From: Bacillus sp. N13C7
Lineage (GTDB): Bacteria; Bacillota; Bacilli; Bacillales; Bacillaceae
Assembly: GCF_026790065.1 (NCBI RefSeq)
Contig: NZ_JALAMO010000001.1
Coordinates: 62,001-126,000 of the forward strand
DNA length: 64,000 bases
Direction of reading: 5' to 3'
The translations under genes were made by a program, and so were the position numbers. A model generated the notes under the pieces. The model was not told the origin of the DNA and ran no database searches. It saw only the letters and a program-made list of their open reading frames with translations. Positions 7,051 through 16,435 of the stretch are shown here, piece by piece. Each line of letters opens with the position of its first letter. The stretch's first letter is position 1.

Positions 7051-7674
7051 TTACCTGTCCTTTTGGAACTTTCTCTCCATTACTTGTGCCATTTGCTGAG
7101 AATTCATATCCTTTTGTTCATAGAGCTTACTCACGATGTTCTGATAGTCCTCATCTTTACGATTTTGACTTAATTTATTGGCAGCTTGAACTTCCTGTAC
7201 TTTAATCTTAAATCCAACAATCCCTTTAAGTTCTTTTTCTAATAATTGAGGTGAAAGCGTATCCCATAAAACTGGATTCTCACGATGTTTTTCGTATTTT
7301 TGCAGCAACATTGCCAGGTCTTGTTTTAGCTCTTCTTCGTTTAAAGTGCTGGCCGTACCATATACATGTACAGCTTGATAGTTCCATGTCGGCACGTTTT
7401 CCTGCTTATACCAAGAAGAAGAGATATAAGCATGTGGTCCTTGGAACATCACCAGTACATTTTCACAGGTTTCAAATGTTCTCCATTGAGGGTTCCCATA
7501 AGCTATATGCCCTGTTATATAGTAAGTATCTCCTTCTCTTATTAACTGTAATGGCAAATGAGTAGCAATGGGTTTCCCCTGGTTTGTTGTAACGATTGTG
7601 CCAAAGGCGTTTTCTTGAACAAACTCCCATATTTCATCAACATTTGTAATCTTAAAATACCGTGGAATATACAT
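7051..7674 (-). CDS. PaiB-like FMN-binding protein
   Basis: A 207-residue protein starting MYIPRYFKITNVDEIW, in the FMN-binding split-barrel family typified by B. subtilis PaiB. Family stretches include GNPQWRTFE, the dipeptide-rich QGPHAYISSSWY and GIVGFKIKV. PaiB was first described as a repressor of sporulation and protease genes, but the fold is that of a flavin-binding barrel (family knowledge). The start uses the second ATG (7674), eight bases from GAGGAAG; an upstream ATG at 7680 is too close. It follows a paiA-like gene, as in the known paiAB pair, which B. subtilis carries elsewhere. This is therefore probably a second, diverged copy. Confidence 0.85.
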   Translation of the reverse strand: MYIPRYFKITNVDEIWEFVQENAFGTIVTTNQGKPIATHLPLQLIREGDTYYITGHIAYGNPQWRTFETCENVLVMFQGPHAYISSSWYKQENVPTWNYQAVHVYGTASTLNEEELKQDLAMLLQKYEKHRENPVLWDTLSPQLLEKELKGIVGFKIKVQEVQAANKLSQNRKDEDYQNIVSKLYEQKDMNSQQMAQVMERKFQKDR

Positions 7675-7702
7675 AATCATCTTCCTCTCCTCTCAAAAGA
7701 AG

Positions 7703-8697
<995 letters not shown>

Positions 8698-8717
8698 TCC
8701 TACCTCCCAGCTATATT

Positions 8718-8784
8718 TTTATTGCAAATACAATAAAGATGACATACGTTCAATATAACCTAACTTTGTTGCATTTGCAATAAA
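8718..8784 (-). promoter_or_regulatory. Promoter with twin palindromic operators before the MarR operon
   Basis: On the minus strand TTGCAA (8775-8780), 17 bases, TATATT (8752-8757). The segments 8718-8738 and 8764-8784 are inverted copies matching at 19 of 21 positions. Each holds a palindrome of type TTGCA-N2-TGCAA (8769-8780 perfect, 8722-8733 with one change). One copy covers the -35 and the other lies in the early transcribed region, the usual arrangement for MarR self-repression. Confidence 0.7.
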
Positions 8785-8824
8785 ACACTAAGTAAGAGGT
8801 TGTGAAAAGTGAGGTATGTTTCAT

Positions 8825-8857
8825 TTAAAAAAGCTGTCGAGATGTTCTCGACAGCTT
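8825..8857 (-). terminator. Terminator of the yrrT-mtnN-mccA-mccB-yrhC operon
   Basis: A perfect 12-base stem (8831-8842 with 8846-8857) around a 3-base loop is followed on the minus strand by six T. It lies after the yrhC stop and marks the right edge of the inserted genes. Confidence 0.85.
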
Positions 8858-8897
8858 GGGGGTCTGCTTCTATTCTTGATAAGGCAAATGGCTGTTT

Positions 8898-9128
8898 TTA
8901 TTCGTCAGCTTCATCCAGACGTTTCTTGTAAATCAGTGAACGATCAGCGCAGAAGAAGGCACCGGCTAAAAACACACAATCCGCTAAAAACATCATTGAT
9001 TTCTGGCCTAACGTCAATCCTTGATCAGGGAGAACTGCGCCTATATATAAAAAAGTGCTGACTGCAAGCAAGGTAAAAGCAAAATGCTTGTAGTCTTCTT
9101 TTAAAGATTTCATTCTATTTTTGCTCAA
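8898..9128 (-). CDS. yrhC: Small membrane protein YrhC
   Basis: A 76-residue protein. The start is the TTG at 9128, six bases from AGGTG; an in-frame GTG at 9137 lies inside that ribosome site. Two hydrophobic segments (FAFTLLAVSTFLYIGAVL and MMFLADCVFLAGAFFCA) make it an integral membrane protein with charged ends. It is the last gene of the methionine-to-cysteine operon. Its function is unknown, and the sequence has no transport or enzyme motif. Confidence 0.85.
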   Translation of the reverse strand: MSKNRMKSLKEDYKHFAFTLLAVSTFLYIGAVLPDQGLTLGQKSMMFLADCVFLAGAFFCADRSLIYKKRLDEADE

Positions 9129-9210
9129 AAGAATCACCTGCCAGATTCATAGTATACGACTATTATAATATAATCCGGCAGCTTACAGAGAAAGTAATTC
9201 TATCCATTTG

Positions 9211-10350
9211 TTATACATTTTCAAGCGCTTGCTTGATATCCTCCAGCAAATCTTCCGCATCTTCAATCCCTACAGAAATTCTGATCAAGCCATCTGTGAT
9301 GCCCAGTTCAAGCCGGCGTTCTCTCGGAATAGAGGCATGTGTCATTCTTGCCGGAACAGAAATTAAGCTTTCGACCGCGCCCAGGCTTTCAGCAATGGTA
9401 AACAGTTTCAGATTGCCTAAAAACGCATCAACCCGCTCTTCACTGCCAATATCAAAGGAAATCATGCCGCCGAAGCCAGACCCTTGCGTTTTTGCGAGCT
9501 CATGTCCGGGATGTTTTGAAGTACCAGGATAATATAACGTTTGGACAGCAGGATGATTCTCAAGAAAGCTTGCGATCTTCCGCGCGTTTTGATCGATTGC
9601 TTCCATTCTGAGTCCCAATGTTTTGATTCCTCTCATTAACAGCCAGGAATCTTGAGGGCCGAGCACGCCGCCTGTGGAGTTTTGCACAAAATGCAGCTCT
9701 TCTCCAAGCTCTTTCGAAGCTGTCACAACTAAACCGCCGACGACATCACTGTGTCCGCCAAGATATTTTGTCGCACTGTGAAGCACAATATCAGCGCCTA
9801 GAGTGAGCGGCTGCTGAAAATAAGGGGTGTTAAAGGTATTGTCTACGATAAGCAGAACACCGGCTTTTTTTGCGATATCTACCATGAGCGGCAAGTCGGT
9901 GATTTTGAGCAGCGGATTTGTCGGTGTTTCAATATAAATGGCTTTTGTGTTAGGGCGAATCGCGTTTTCAACCTCTTCCCTGCTGCTTGTATCAACAAAT
10001 GTTGATTCAATGCCAAGACGATTAAGCACCTTTGTCATTACGCGGTATGTTCCGCCGTACACATCATCAGTCAACACGACATGATCTCCGCTGTTAAACA
10101 GCATCATCACCGCTGTAATGGCAGCCATTCCTGAACTGAACGCATAGCCTGCTTCCCCGCTTTCCAGCTCTGTCACAAGTGCTTCGAGAGCGGTTCTAGT
10201 CGGATTGGCCGTTCTTGAATACTCATAGCCTGTATGCTGCCCTGCTTTCGGCTGCTTGTACGTGCTGACTTGGTAAATGGGCACGGATACCGCGCCTGTT
10301 TTTTCATCACCTGTGATTCCGCCATGTATCATCAATGTTTTTTTCTTCAT
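9211..10350 (-). CDS. mccB: Cystathionine gamma-lyase / homocysteine gamma-lyase MccB
   Basis: A 379-residue PLP enzyme of the Cys/Met-metabolism family that cleaves cystathionine to cysteine, 2-oxobutyrate and ammonia, and can also act on homocysteine. The PLP lysine is in SATKYLGGHSD, the phosphate-binding stretch is SSGMAAI, and YEYSRTANPTR is the usual substrate-loop sequence. The ATG at 10350 has AAGGAGG eight bases upstream; the longer frame to 10476 overlaps mccA and is rejected. One base separates it from the mccA stop, so translation is coupled. The operon is CymR-regulated in B. subtilis (established knowledge). Confidence 0.95.
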   Translation of the reverse strand: MKKKTLMIHGGITGDEKTGAVSVPIYQVSTYKQPKAGQHTGYEYSRTANPTRTALEALVTELESGEAGYAFSSGMAAITAVMMLFNSGDHVVLTDDVYGGTYRVMTKVLNRLGIESTFVDTSSREEVENAIRPNTKAIYIETPTNPLLKITDLPLMVDIAKKAGVLLIVDNTFNTPYFQQPLTLGADIVLHSATKYLGGHSDVVGGLVVTASKELGEELHFVQNSTGGVLGPQDSWLLMRGIKTLGLRMEAIDQNARKIASFLENHPAVQTLYYPGTSKHPGHELAKTQGSGFGGMISFDIGSEERVDAFLGNLKLFTIAESLGAVESLISVPARMTHASIPRERRLELGITDGLIRISVGIEDAEDLLEDIKQALENV

Positions 10351-10351
10351 A

Positions 10352-11275
10352 TCAGATGCCTCCTTCATATATTCGTTTGCTGATATATCGATCGCTGCTG
10401 TCAGGGAATACTGTGACAATGTTAGTTCCTGCAGATGCTTGTTTCGCTTCTTCCAACGCAGCGTAAAGCGCTGCACCTGAAGAGCTTCCGATCAGCAGGC
10501 CTTCTTTTTCTGCCGCTTCCTTCACAAGTCTAAACGCATTCTTGTCTGTTACGGTGTAAATCTCATCAAAATGGCTCTTATTCATATAATCGGGGATGAA
10601 CTCCATGCCGATGCCTTCTGTTTTATGAGCGTGAGGCTCTCCACCGTTTAAAATGGAGCCCTCCGGTTCGACTATCACGGTTTTGACTGCTGGATTTTTT
10701 TCTTTTAAGAAGGAAGCAGTTCCTGCGAATGTGCCTCCTGAACCTGCTCCTGCGACGAACGTATGAATGTTGCCGTCAAGGGCTTCCCATATTTCTGGCC
10801 CAAGTGTCTTATAGTAAGTCGATGGATTTACTTGGTTTTTAAATTGCAAAACACAATAAGAATTTTCAATTTCTGTCTCCAGCTGAATGGCTTTTTGAAT
10901 GGCTCCCTGCATACCGTCTTGACGCGGTGTATGAATGATGGATGCGCCAAGCGCTTGCATAATTTGCTGTTTCTCTGTGCTGAAATGTTCAGGGACACAG
11001 AAAATCGCTTTTAGCCCATATTTTCTGGCACTTAATGCAAGACCGATTCCTGTATTGCCTGCCGTAGCTTCTATAATCACTCCGCCGGGATTCACCTTTC
11101 CTGACTCCAGCGCGTCACGGATCAGCATGTCTCCCAGTCTGTCTTTAATGCTTCCCCCAGGATTCATCATTTCAAGCTTGGCATATACTGCGACTCCTTC
11201 AGGAACATCAAAGTTCTTCAGGCGGAGAAGCGGTGTGTTTCCAATCAGCTCGGTAATGTCCGTAATTACAGTCAT
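10352..11275 (-). CDS. mccA: O-acetylserine-dependent cystathionine beta-synthase MccA
   Basis: A 307-residue fold-type II PLP enzyme that joins O-acetylserine and homocysteine to cystathionine. The PLP lysine is in GGSIKDRLGD, the phosphate-binding loop is EATAGNTGIGLA, and SSSGAAL lies near the C-terminus. It resembles cysteine synthases; assignment as MccA comes from near-identity in memory to B. subtilis YrhA and the fixed pairing with mccB. Together they run reverse transsulfuration. The start is ATG at 11275 with GGAGGAGG upstream. Confidence 0.95.
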   Translation of the reverse strand: MTVITDITELIGNTPLLRLKNFDVPEGVAVYAKLEMMNPGGSIKDRLGDMLIRDALESGKVNPGGVIIEATAGNTGIGLALSARKYGLKAIFCVPEHFSTEKQQIMQALGASIIHTPRQDGMQGAIQKAIQLETEIENSYCVLQFKNQVNPSTYYKTLGPEIWEALDGNIHTFVAGAGSGGTFAGTASFLKEKNPAVKTVIVEPEGSILNGGEPHAHKTEGIGMEFIPDYMNKSHFDEIYTVTDKNAFRLVKEAAEKEGLLIGSSSGAALYAALEEAKQASAGTNIVTVFPDSSDRYISKRIYEGGI

Positions 11276-11336
11276 ATATGTCCTCCTCCTTGATAGAGAT
11301 TGTTTTTAGGGAAAACGGAGGAGAACTCTCCCCCGT

Positions 11337-12032
11337 TTAATGAATTCGTTTGATTGCTTTTAATACAAGCTCTGTTGAATTGACAGCCGCCTGCTCTAAA
11401 AATTGGTCAAATGATACATGTGATTCTTTTCCTGCGATATCAGATAAGGCTCTGATGACGACAAACGGCGTCTTAAATTGATGGCACACTTGGGCCACTG
11501 CCGCAGCCTCCATTTCAACCGCGTACAGATCAGAAAATCTCGCACGCACCTCTTCAACCCGCTTCGGATCGTTCATGAAAGAATCGCCTGTTGCGATCGT
11601 TCCTTTTGCAACCTGAATGCCATCGAGTTCAGAAATCGCTTCTTCAGTGATGCTGATCAGCTTTTCGTCCGCCGCATAGGCAGCCGGAAGACCCGGCACC
11701 TGGCCGTATTCATAGTCAAAGGCCGTTACATCTACATCATGGTGGCGAACATCAGTGGAAATGACGACATCCCCTACATTCAATGTATGATGAAATCCGC
11801 CCGCTGAGCCTGTGTTAATGACATAATCAGGCTTATAACGGTCAAGCAGAAGCGTCGTGCTGATGGCAGCATTCACTTTTCCAATTCCTGATTTTAACAA
11901 AATCACTTCGGTTCCTTCATATTCGCCTGTTGTAAATTCACAGTGTGCGATTGTTTCTGTTTTTGCATTTTCAAGTTTGCTTCTTAGGATGGTGACTTCC
12001 TCTTCCATTGCTCCGATGACTGCTAGTTTCAT
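11337..12032 (-). CDS. mtnN: 5'-methylthioadenosine/S-adenosylhomocysteine nucleosidase
   Basis: A 231-residue PNP-family enzyme that removes adenine from S-adenosylhomocysteine and methylthioadenosine, giving S-ribosylhomocysteine and methylthioribose. Family stretches: GAMEEEV at the N-terminus, NTGSAGG, the purine-binding [11 protein letters not shown], and the catalytic Asp region [10 protein letters not shown]. It lies between the SAM methyltransferase gene yrrT and mccA, providing the first step of homocysteine recycling; LuxS, encoded elsewhere, would finish release of homocysteine. Confidence 0.95.
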   Translation of the reverse strand: MKLAVIGAMEEEVTILRSKLENAKTETIAHCEFTTGEYEGTEVILLKSGIGKVNAAISTTLLLDRYKPDYVINTGSAGGFHHTLNVGDVVISTDVRHHDVDVTAFDYEYGQVPGLPAAYAADEKLISITEEAISELDGIQVAKGTIATGDSFMNDPKRVEEVRARFSDLYAVEMEAAAVAQVCHQFKTPFVVIRALSDIAGKESHVSFDQFLEQAAVNSTELVLKAIKRIH

Positions 12033-12052
12033 CTATTCACATTCCCTTCACT

Positions 12053-12694
12053 TTACCGTTTGATCGCCTCCATTATCCACACGAAATCGTTGTGCTGAGT
12101 GAATTGGACTGCAAAACCTTCAGCAGCAAACATTTCTTTCAACGCATCCAATGTGGGATAATGCTCCGTCTCTAAATCATTTGCCAGCTGATAGAAGCCT
12201 TGAGAACGGGCTTTATCAATTGCTTGTTGATACGTTTGTGAATCTTCAAAGACGGTATCGGCAAACACTATTTTATCATGCAAGTGAAGGTATTTGCTAT
12301 ATTGCTTTATGGCAGCCCGCTTTTCTTCGTCTGTTAAATGATGAAAAGCATATGAACTGACAATCGTGTCAGCCTGAAATGGCGGCTCAGGAAATGTCAG
12401 AAAGTCTCCGTCAACGATTTCTGCCCTGCCTGAAAGCTTGTCAGAAGCCAAATTCCGCATTGCGGGAGACGGTTCGATGCCAAATACCGATTTGCCCGCA
12501 TCCAGCAGCTTGGCTGTCAAATTCCCGGTTCCCGGGCCAAATTCTAACACATGCGTTCCAGACCTGCTGACGATGGCATCAAGAATATCATCATAGCCTC
12601 TGAATGCTTCTTTATACTGAATATCAAAACCTTGTACTGTTTGATCATAAGTTGCTGCCCAATCTTCAAAGAGAGGGATAAATTCACGTCCCAT
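12053..12694 (-). CDS. yrrT: SAM-dependent methyltransferase YrrT
   Basis: A 213-residue class I methyltransferase. Motif I is VLEFGPGTGN, followed by the acidic loop FGIEPS; the motif IV area is TIVSSYAFHHL. The ATG at 12694 lies eight bases after GGAGTG; the GTG at 12703 is inside that site. It heads the operon that recycles its by-product S-adenosylhomocysteine to cysteine. The methyl acceptor is not known. B. subtilis repression by CymR is established; a motif consistent with this is at 12716-12740. Confidence 0.9.
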   Translation of the reverse strand: MGREFIPLFEDWAATYDQTVQGFDIQYKEAFRGYDDILDAIVSRSGTHVLEFGPGTGNLTAKLLDAGKSVFGIEPSPAMRNLASDKLSGRAEIVDGDFLTFPEPPFQADTIVSSYAFHHLTDEEKRAAIKQYSKYLHLHDKIVFADTVFEDSQTYQQAIDKARSQGFYQLANDLETEHYPTLDALKEMFAAEGFAVQFTQHNDFVWIMEAIKR

Positions 12695-12715
12695 ATTTGT
12701 CACACTCCATATTTT

Positions 12716-12740
12716 ATAATTCCTATAAGCATACTATGAA
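12716..12740 (-). promoter_or_regulatory. Possible CymR-type operator before yrrT
   Basis: On the minus strand ATAGGAATTAT lies just upstream of the yrrT ribosome site, and a second ATAGGAA is found about 30 bases further up. CymR sites in B. subtilis end in a GGAATTA-like half (from memory). The upstream half of the site is poorly matched, so this is tentative. I could not place a convincing promoter. Confidence 0.4.
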
Positions 12741-12822
12741 TTAATGATGGAACAGTTCCTATGATACCATATCTTATGAAAAGCAGGTACTAAAACACTT
12801 TGTGTATTTTATGCCATCCATA

Positions 12823-12852
12823 TTGCGCGTTTACCTCAAAAAAGCTTATACT
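12823..12852 (+). promoter_or_regulatory. Candidate SigA promoter of yrzA
   Basis: TTGCGC (12823-12828), 18 bases, TATACT (12847-12852), about 30 bases before the yrzA start. Confidence 0.45.
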
Positions 12853-12885
12853 TCATATGACTTGTGAAAGCTGGAGGGTCGAGAC

Positions 12886-13089
12886 ATGAATTTTCAATTA
12901 GATCTAATTAAAGACAAGGTGGAATTTTTCGAAGCGGCTTCATTGCAGGAGCTTGAAAAGAAAATCAATACACAAATTGAAAACAATAAAGCCATCATGC
13001 TCCGGGTAAAATCGGTTTCACACCAAACAGCTGTGGCAGACGGAAGAATATTGTACAGCGCGGTGGTTCATTTTGCAGCTGAAGCCTAA
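12886..13089 (+). CDS. yrzA: Small protein YrzA
   Basis: A 67-residue protein of unknown function starting MNFQLDLIKDKVEFFEA, with the ribosome site TGGAGGGT eight bases upstream. Acidic and basic residues alternate, and the C-terminal half (MLRVKSVSHQTAVADGRILYSAVVHFAAEA) looks like two beta strands. It has no cysteines or membrane segment. It is divergent from yrrT and ends at a bidirectional terminator shared with yrrS. Present in the B. subtilis group; no domain recognised. Confidence 0.85.
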   Translation: MNFQLDLIKDKVEFFEAASLQELEKKINTQIENNKAIMLRVKSVSHQTAVADGRILYSAVVHFAAEA

Positions 13090-13090
13090 A

Positions 13091-13127
13091 AACAAAAGCA
13101 GCCGGTTTAGACCCGGCTGCTTTTGTT
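13091..13127. terminator. Bidirectional terminator between yrzA and yrrS
   Basis: A 15-base stem (AACAAAAGCAGCCGG with its complement, 13091-13105 and 13113-13127) is flanked by A- and T-rich ends, so it works for both converging genes. The last base coincides with the yrrS stop codon. Confidence 0.85.
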
Positions 13128-13840
13128 TATTTTAGTTTTTCTACTTTTGTCGGCTTCCAGCCTTTTTCATCAACCCAGGTAATCGTAACTTGATATTTAT
13201 TACCCGTCGTCTTGTCTAAAATCTTGCCTTTGGCATCCTGAGGGCTGCCGTTATTTCCGAGCCAGAGCACCGTCATGTTATCTGTAGAAACACCGGTTGC
13301 ATATGAAATGGCTTTCAGCATCTCAGCCCAGTCTTGTGAGCTTGAATCATAGGTGGCAGCATGCTCGCCTGTCTGCTCAGTTCCAACTGCTTTCCAGTCA
13401 GGGTTTTCATACGTTTTTTCCACATCGCTAGATGAACCGCCTTCTGTTACTTTTGCATCTTTTAGCGGGTCATCTGAATCTGAGCTTGAGTCTGAGTCTG
13501 AATCAGAATCATCACTTTTAGAAGAATCATCTTTTTTGGAATCTGTATCAGAATCTGAGTCAGAAGACTTCTTAGAATCCTTATCGCTGTCAGACGTTTC
13601 TTTCTTGCTGTCTTTTATATCCTCATCCGATTTCTTTTCCGTCTTTCCTGAAGCCGGAGCTTCCTGTTTTTGCGCCGTTTCAGAATCCTTGCCGACATCT
13701 TTGCTAGAAGGACTGTTAATGAAGAGATTCGCTGCTACTACGACAATTAGTATGGATACGATTGCGATTAAAATGTTAAGCACTAAATTAGCTTTCCTGC
13801 GCTTATCACGGTTTTCGTAACGAGATTGATTATTGCTCAA
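13127..13840 (-). CDS. yrrS: Membrane-anchored DUF1510 protein YrrS
   Basis: 237 residues. A basic N-terminus is followed by one transmembrane segment (about residues 21-44, LNILIAIVSILIVVVAANLF). Then comes a long low-complexity linker of Lys/Glu and Asp/Ser repeats (about 50-130) and a C-terminal DUF1510 domain (about 140-237) with many Trp and Gly. The domain is expected outside the membrane. It is directly downstream of pbpI, and in B. subtilis the pair is transcribed in the forespore (established knowledge, from memory). A role with PbpI in cell-wall synthesis is inferred. Confidence 0.9.
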   Translation of the reverse strand: MSNNQSRYENRDKRRKANLVLNILIAIVSILIVVVAANLFINSPSSKDVGKDSETAQKQEAPASGKTEKKSDEDIKDSKKETSDSDKDSKKSSDSDSDTDSKKDDSSKSDDSDSDSDSSSDSDDPLKDAKVTEGGSSSDVEKTYENPDWKAVGTEQTGEHAATYDSSSQDWAEMLKAISYATGVSTDNMTVLWLGNNGSPQDAKGKILDKTTGNKYQVTITWVDEKGWKPTKVEKLK

Positions 13841-13904
13841 TAATTCTGCACTCCTTTATCCCTCTTGGCTCAGCATATATTTTAACATGTGCTGAGAAGT
13901 TGTT

Positions 13905-15659
13905 CTATTTCTGATTGATTTCAATTTCGTGTACGTTTTTAACAATATCATAAAACACCGAATTTGTCAGAGCCTTATCCCCCGGCGTGTCCATGTGTAA
14001 AACGACTAGGGCGTATTTCGGCTTATCCGCGGGAAAATATCCGGCAAACCATTTTTCATACAGCGTTTCCTTCTCTTTTGAAAGCTTGCCTGTCTGGGCC
14101 GTTCCTGACTTCCCTGCTACAGGATACGGAAGATCCTGAAACCTTCTGCCCGTTCCGGAAGGAGATTCCACCACCCGCCGGAGCATTTTTTGCAGCTGCT
14201 GCGCCGTATATTTGTCTATCGTTTCTCCTTTGAGCTTCTGATCTTTAAACGTAACGAGCGTTGTGCCGTTTTTATATTCAATTTGTTCAGCGATTTTCAC
14301 CTGCCGCTTTTCTCCGCCGCGGGCGATTGTCGCCATCATATTGGCTACCTCAAGCGGCGTTACCTTTACATTTTTCTGCCCGATCGCTGTTTGTGCAATG
14401 GCTTTTTTGACTGATTTGTCTTTTTCATCCCCCCAAATCACGCCGCTTTTTTCGTTATACAACTGGCGGAAATCTGTTTCGTGATACAGTTTTCCTTCCC
14501 AGCCCGCCCGATCTGTAAGTGCCAGCTTTTCGGACATCTCTTCAATCACCGAGCTGTCTTTTTTCATTAATTGTTCTGCAAGACTCGTAAATGTGTAATT
14601 GCAGCTTTGGGCAAAACTTTCATCAAAAGACAAGGTTCCTTTGTCATCGCCCGGTTCCCCGTACAGGTTTAAATTGCAATTGAAGGTTTGACTTGGCTTT
14701 ACCGCATCATTTTCGATTGCAGCTGCGGCAATGACGGTTTTAAAAACAGAACCGGGATAGATTGGTGTCAGCATGTAATTTTGAAGCGTGTTTTGCCGAG
14801 ATACATCGGCATTCGGTTTGCTTACAATTCCCAGAATACTGCTATTTTCGATGTCCAGCAGCACAGCTCCTCCTTTTTTCAGCCCCTGTTCATCCAATAC
14901 CTCCTCCATCGCTTTTTGAATGCTTTGATCAATCGTTGTTTTGACCTGGAGCGGATAAAATGTATTGGCTTCAGCTGTATATTTGACGTCCATGCCAAAC
15001 AAAGGGTTTCCTTTACCGTCCACATGATATAAAAGCTTTGTATCTTGTTCCGGAAGCAAAAATTCATCAAAGGTCCGTTCTAAACCGGTTGTTCCGATCT
15101 TCGTTGTAATCGGAAGGTTCTCCTGATCAGGATATTTCCTGCGGAGAAGCGCCGGATCTTGATTCGTGCTCCCGATCGTATGTGAAGCAAGGCTGGGCTT
15201 GTCTTCATTTTCCATATATACGCCGTAAATGCCAGGATATTTCAAAGAATTGATTTTTGTGATGGATTGTTTCGAAAGTGTTTTGATTTTTTGCTGACGC
15301 AAAATAACCGGTTTTTTGGCCTTTGCAAGTGTCTGATGCAATTCATCTTCAGGCATGCCGAGAATGTCTGCAACTTTTTTGATCGGCCAATCCTGTGTCA
15401 GCAGAAAAGGGAACAAAACAACTGCAGGCTCGCTTTGTCCGGTCAGCGCATTTCCGTTTCGATCTAAAAAGGACCCTCTTCCGTCAGAAATAAGCACTTC
15501 CTCCGTCCGCTGCTGCACACTTTCTTGGATTAAATTGATTTTCTTTTTAGAAAATGACTCTGTGAAAAACAGCTGGATTTCCGCCAGCCTCAGCAGAAGC
15601 AGAAAAAATACGATTAAAAAGGCGATGACTGCCAGCTTCATTCGTTTCGATATCTTCAT
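13905..15659 (-). CDS. pbpI: Class B penicillin-binding protein PbpI
   Basis: A 584-residue PBP transpeptidase that cross-links peptidoglycan. It has an N-terminal membrane anchor (about residues 9-29), a PBP dimer-type pedestal domain, and the transpeptidase domain with SxxK in PGSVFK, SxN in QSCNYT and KTG-like KSGTAQTG. The active-site Ser is in the first motif. Followed by yrrS, 64 bases away. The ribosome site GAGGTG (15667-15672) is part of the greA terminator stem, with seven bases to the ATG. In B. subtilis, pbpI (yrrR) is SigF-dependent (established knowledge). Confidence 0.93.
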   Translation of the reverse strand: MKISKRMKLAVIAFLIVFFLLLLRLAEIQLFFTESFSKKKINLIQESVQQRTEEVLISDGRGSFLDRNGNALTGQSEPAVVLFPFLLTQDWPIKKVADILGMPEDELHQTLAKAKKPVILRQQKIKTLSKQSITKINSLKYPGIYGVYMENEDKPSLASHTIGSTNQDPALLRRKYPDQENLPITTKIGTTGLERTFDEFLLPEQDTKLLYHVDGKGNPLFGMDVKYTAEANTFYPLQVKTTIDQSIQKAMEEVLDEQGLKKGGAVLLDIENSSILGIVSKPNADVSRQNTLQNYMLTPIYPGSVFKTVIAAAAIENDAVKPSQTFNCNLNLYGEPGDDKGTLSFDESFAQSCNYTFTSLAEQLMKKDSSVIEEMSEKLALTDRAGWEGKLYHETDFRQLYNEKSGVIWGDEKDKSVKKAIAQTAIGQKNVKVTPLEVANMMATIARGGEKRQVKIAEQIEYKNGTTLVTFKDQKLKGETIDKYTAQQLQKMLRRVVESPSGTGRRFQDLPYPVAGKSGTAQTGKLSKEKETLYEKWFAGYFPADKPKYALVVLHMDTPGDKALTNSVFYDIVKNVHEIEINQK

Positions 15660-15660
15660 A

Positions 15661-15696
15661 AAAAAAACACCTCACCCACATTGTGGACGAGGTGTT
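15661..15696 (-). terminator. greA terminator that contains the pbpI ribosome site
   Basis: AAACACCTC (15664-15672) pairs with GAGGTGTTT (15688-15696), with an inner CCACA/TGTGG extension. On the minus strand a run of eight T follows. The distal arm carries GAGGTG, which is the ribosome-binding site of pbpI. Confidence 0.85.
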
Positions 15697-15713
15697 TCTT
15701 TGCTAAACGGATC

Positions 15714-16187
15714 TTATGAAATTTTCACAATTTTCACGAGCATTTCTCCGCCCGGTGTTTGAACTGTGACTTCTTCATCTACTTTTTTGCCCAAGAGGCT
15801 TTTTGCAATTGGCGAATCGTTTGAGATTTTTCCTTCAAACGGATCAGCTTCGGCACTTCCAACGATCGTATATGACTCTTCATCACCGTCAGGAAGCTCG
15901 ACGAAAGTGACGGTTTTACCCAAACCGACAACGTTAGAGCCGCCGTCATCTTCAATGATTTTCGCATTGCGGATCATATTTTCAAGGGTCGTCACACGGC
16001 CCTCTACGAATGCCTGCTCTTCTTTCGCTGAATCGTATTCAGAGTTCTCGGAAAGGTCTCCGAAACTTCTCGCTATTTTGATGCGTTCTACTACTTCTTT
16101 TCGTTTAACCGTTTTCAAATATTCTAATTCTTGTTCAAGTTTTTGTTTTCCTTCTGCAGTCATAGGAAAAACTTTCTCTTGTGCCAT
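15714..16187 (-). CDS. greA: Transcription elongation factor GreA
   Basis: A 157-residue Gre factor that stimulates RNA cleavage by backtracked RNA polymerase. An N-terminal antiparallel coiled coil (residues 1-75, [20 protein letters not shown]) carries the acidic tip [13 protein letters not shown], whose Asp/Glu residues position catalytic magnesium in the secondary channel. The C-terminal FKBP-like domain has the signature [24 protein letters not shown] in part. The length is normal. It has its own promoter at 16309-16337 and a strong terminator. Confidence 0.97.
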   Translation of the reverse strand: MAQEKVFPMTAEGKQKLEQELEYLKTVKRKEVVERIKIARSFGDLSENSEYDSAKEEQAFVEGRVTTLENMIRNAKIIEDDGGSNVVGLGKTVTFVELPDGDEESYTIVGSAEADPFEGKISNDSPIAKSLLGKKVDEEVTVQTPGGEMLVKIVKIS

Positions 16188-16308
16188 GTCCCTTCACTCC
16201 TTCTGGTTGTCCCTCAACATCTTCGATTATGTATGAGAGCATAAACTAAAATACAAGAATGAGAACACAGGGCAGTCCTCGTTCTTCTCTCCCATATAGG
16301 TACTGTTT

Positions 16309-16337
16309 ATCTTAAACTGAATCTTGTCGTTCTGCAA
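16309..16337 (-). promoter_or_regulatory. Candidate SigA promoter of greA
   Basis: On the minus strand TTGCAG (16332-16337), 17 bases, TAAGAT (16309-16314). It leaves a leader of about 115 bases that contains a weak imperfect hairpin (AAGAA/TTCTT, GAG/CTC) around 16255-16292. Confidence 0.5.
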
Positions 16338-16363
16338 ATATTTCGCGTTTATAAACAGGGAAA

Positions 16364-16387
16364 GAAGGGAATTCGCACATTCCCTTC
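16364..16387 (-). terminator. Probable terminator of udk
   Basis: GAAGGGAAT (16364-16372) pairs with ATTCCCTTC (16379-16387). The minus-strand tail CTTTCCC is weakly U-rich, so read-through into greA is possible. Confidence 0.55.
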
Positions 16388-16435
16388 CTGCCTATACATA
16401 ATATGGTCAGAGTTATTTATGTCTATGCTATGGTA

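Noticed and set aside
9211-10476. mccB extended N-terminus starting at 10476
   Set aside because: The extra 42 residues overlap mccA in another frame, and a clear ribosome site supports the start at 10350.
13490-13570. CRISPR array or microsatellite
   Set aside because: The short repeats are codons for Ser and Asp inside yrrS, with no regular spacers.
13353-13820. 155-residue Ser/Glu-rich plus-strand frame
   Set aside because: It is the antisense reading of the Asp/Ser repeat in yrrS, which opens a spurious frame.
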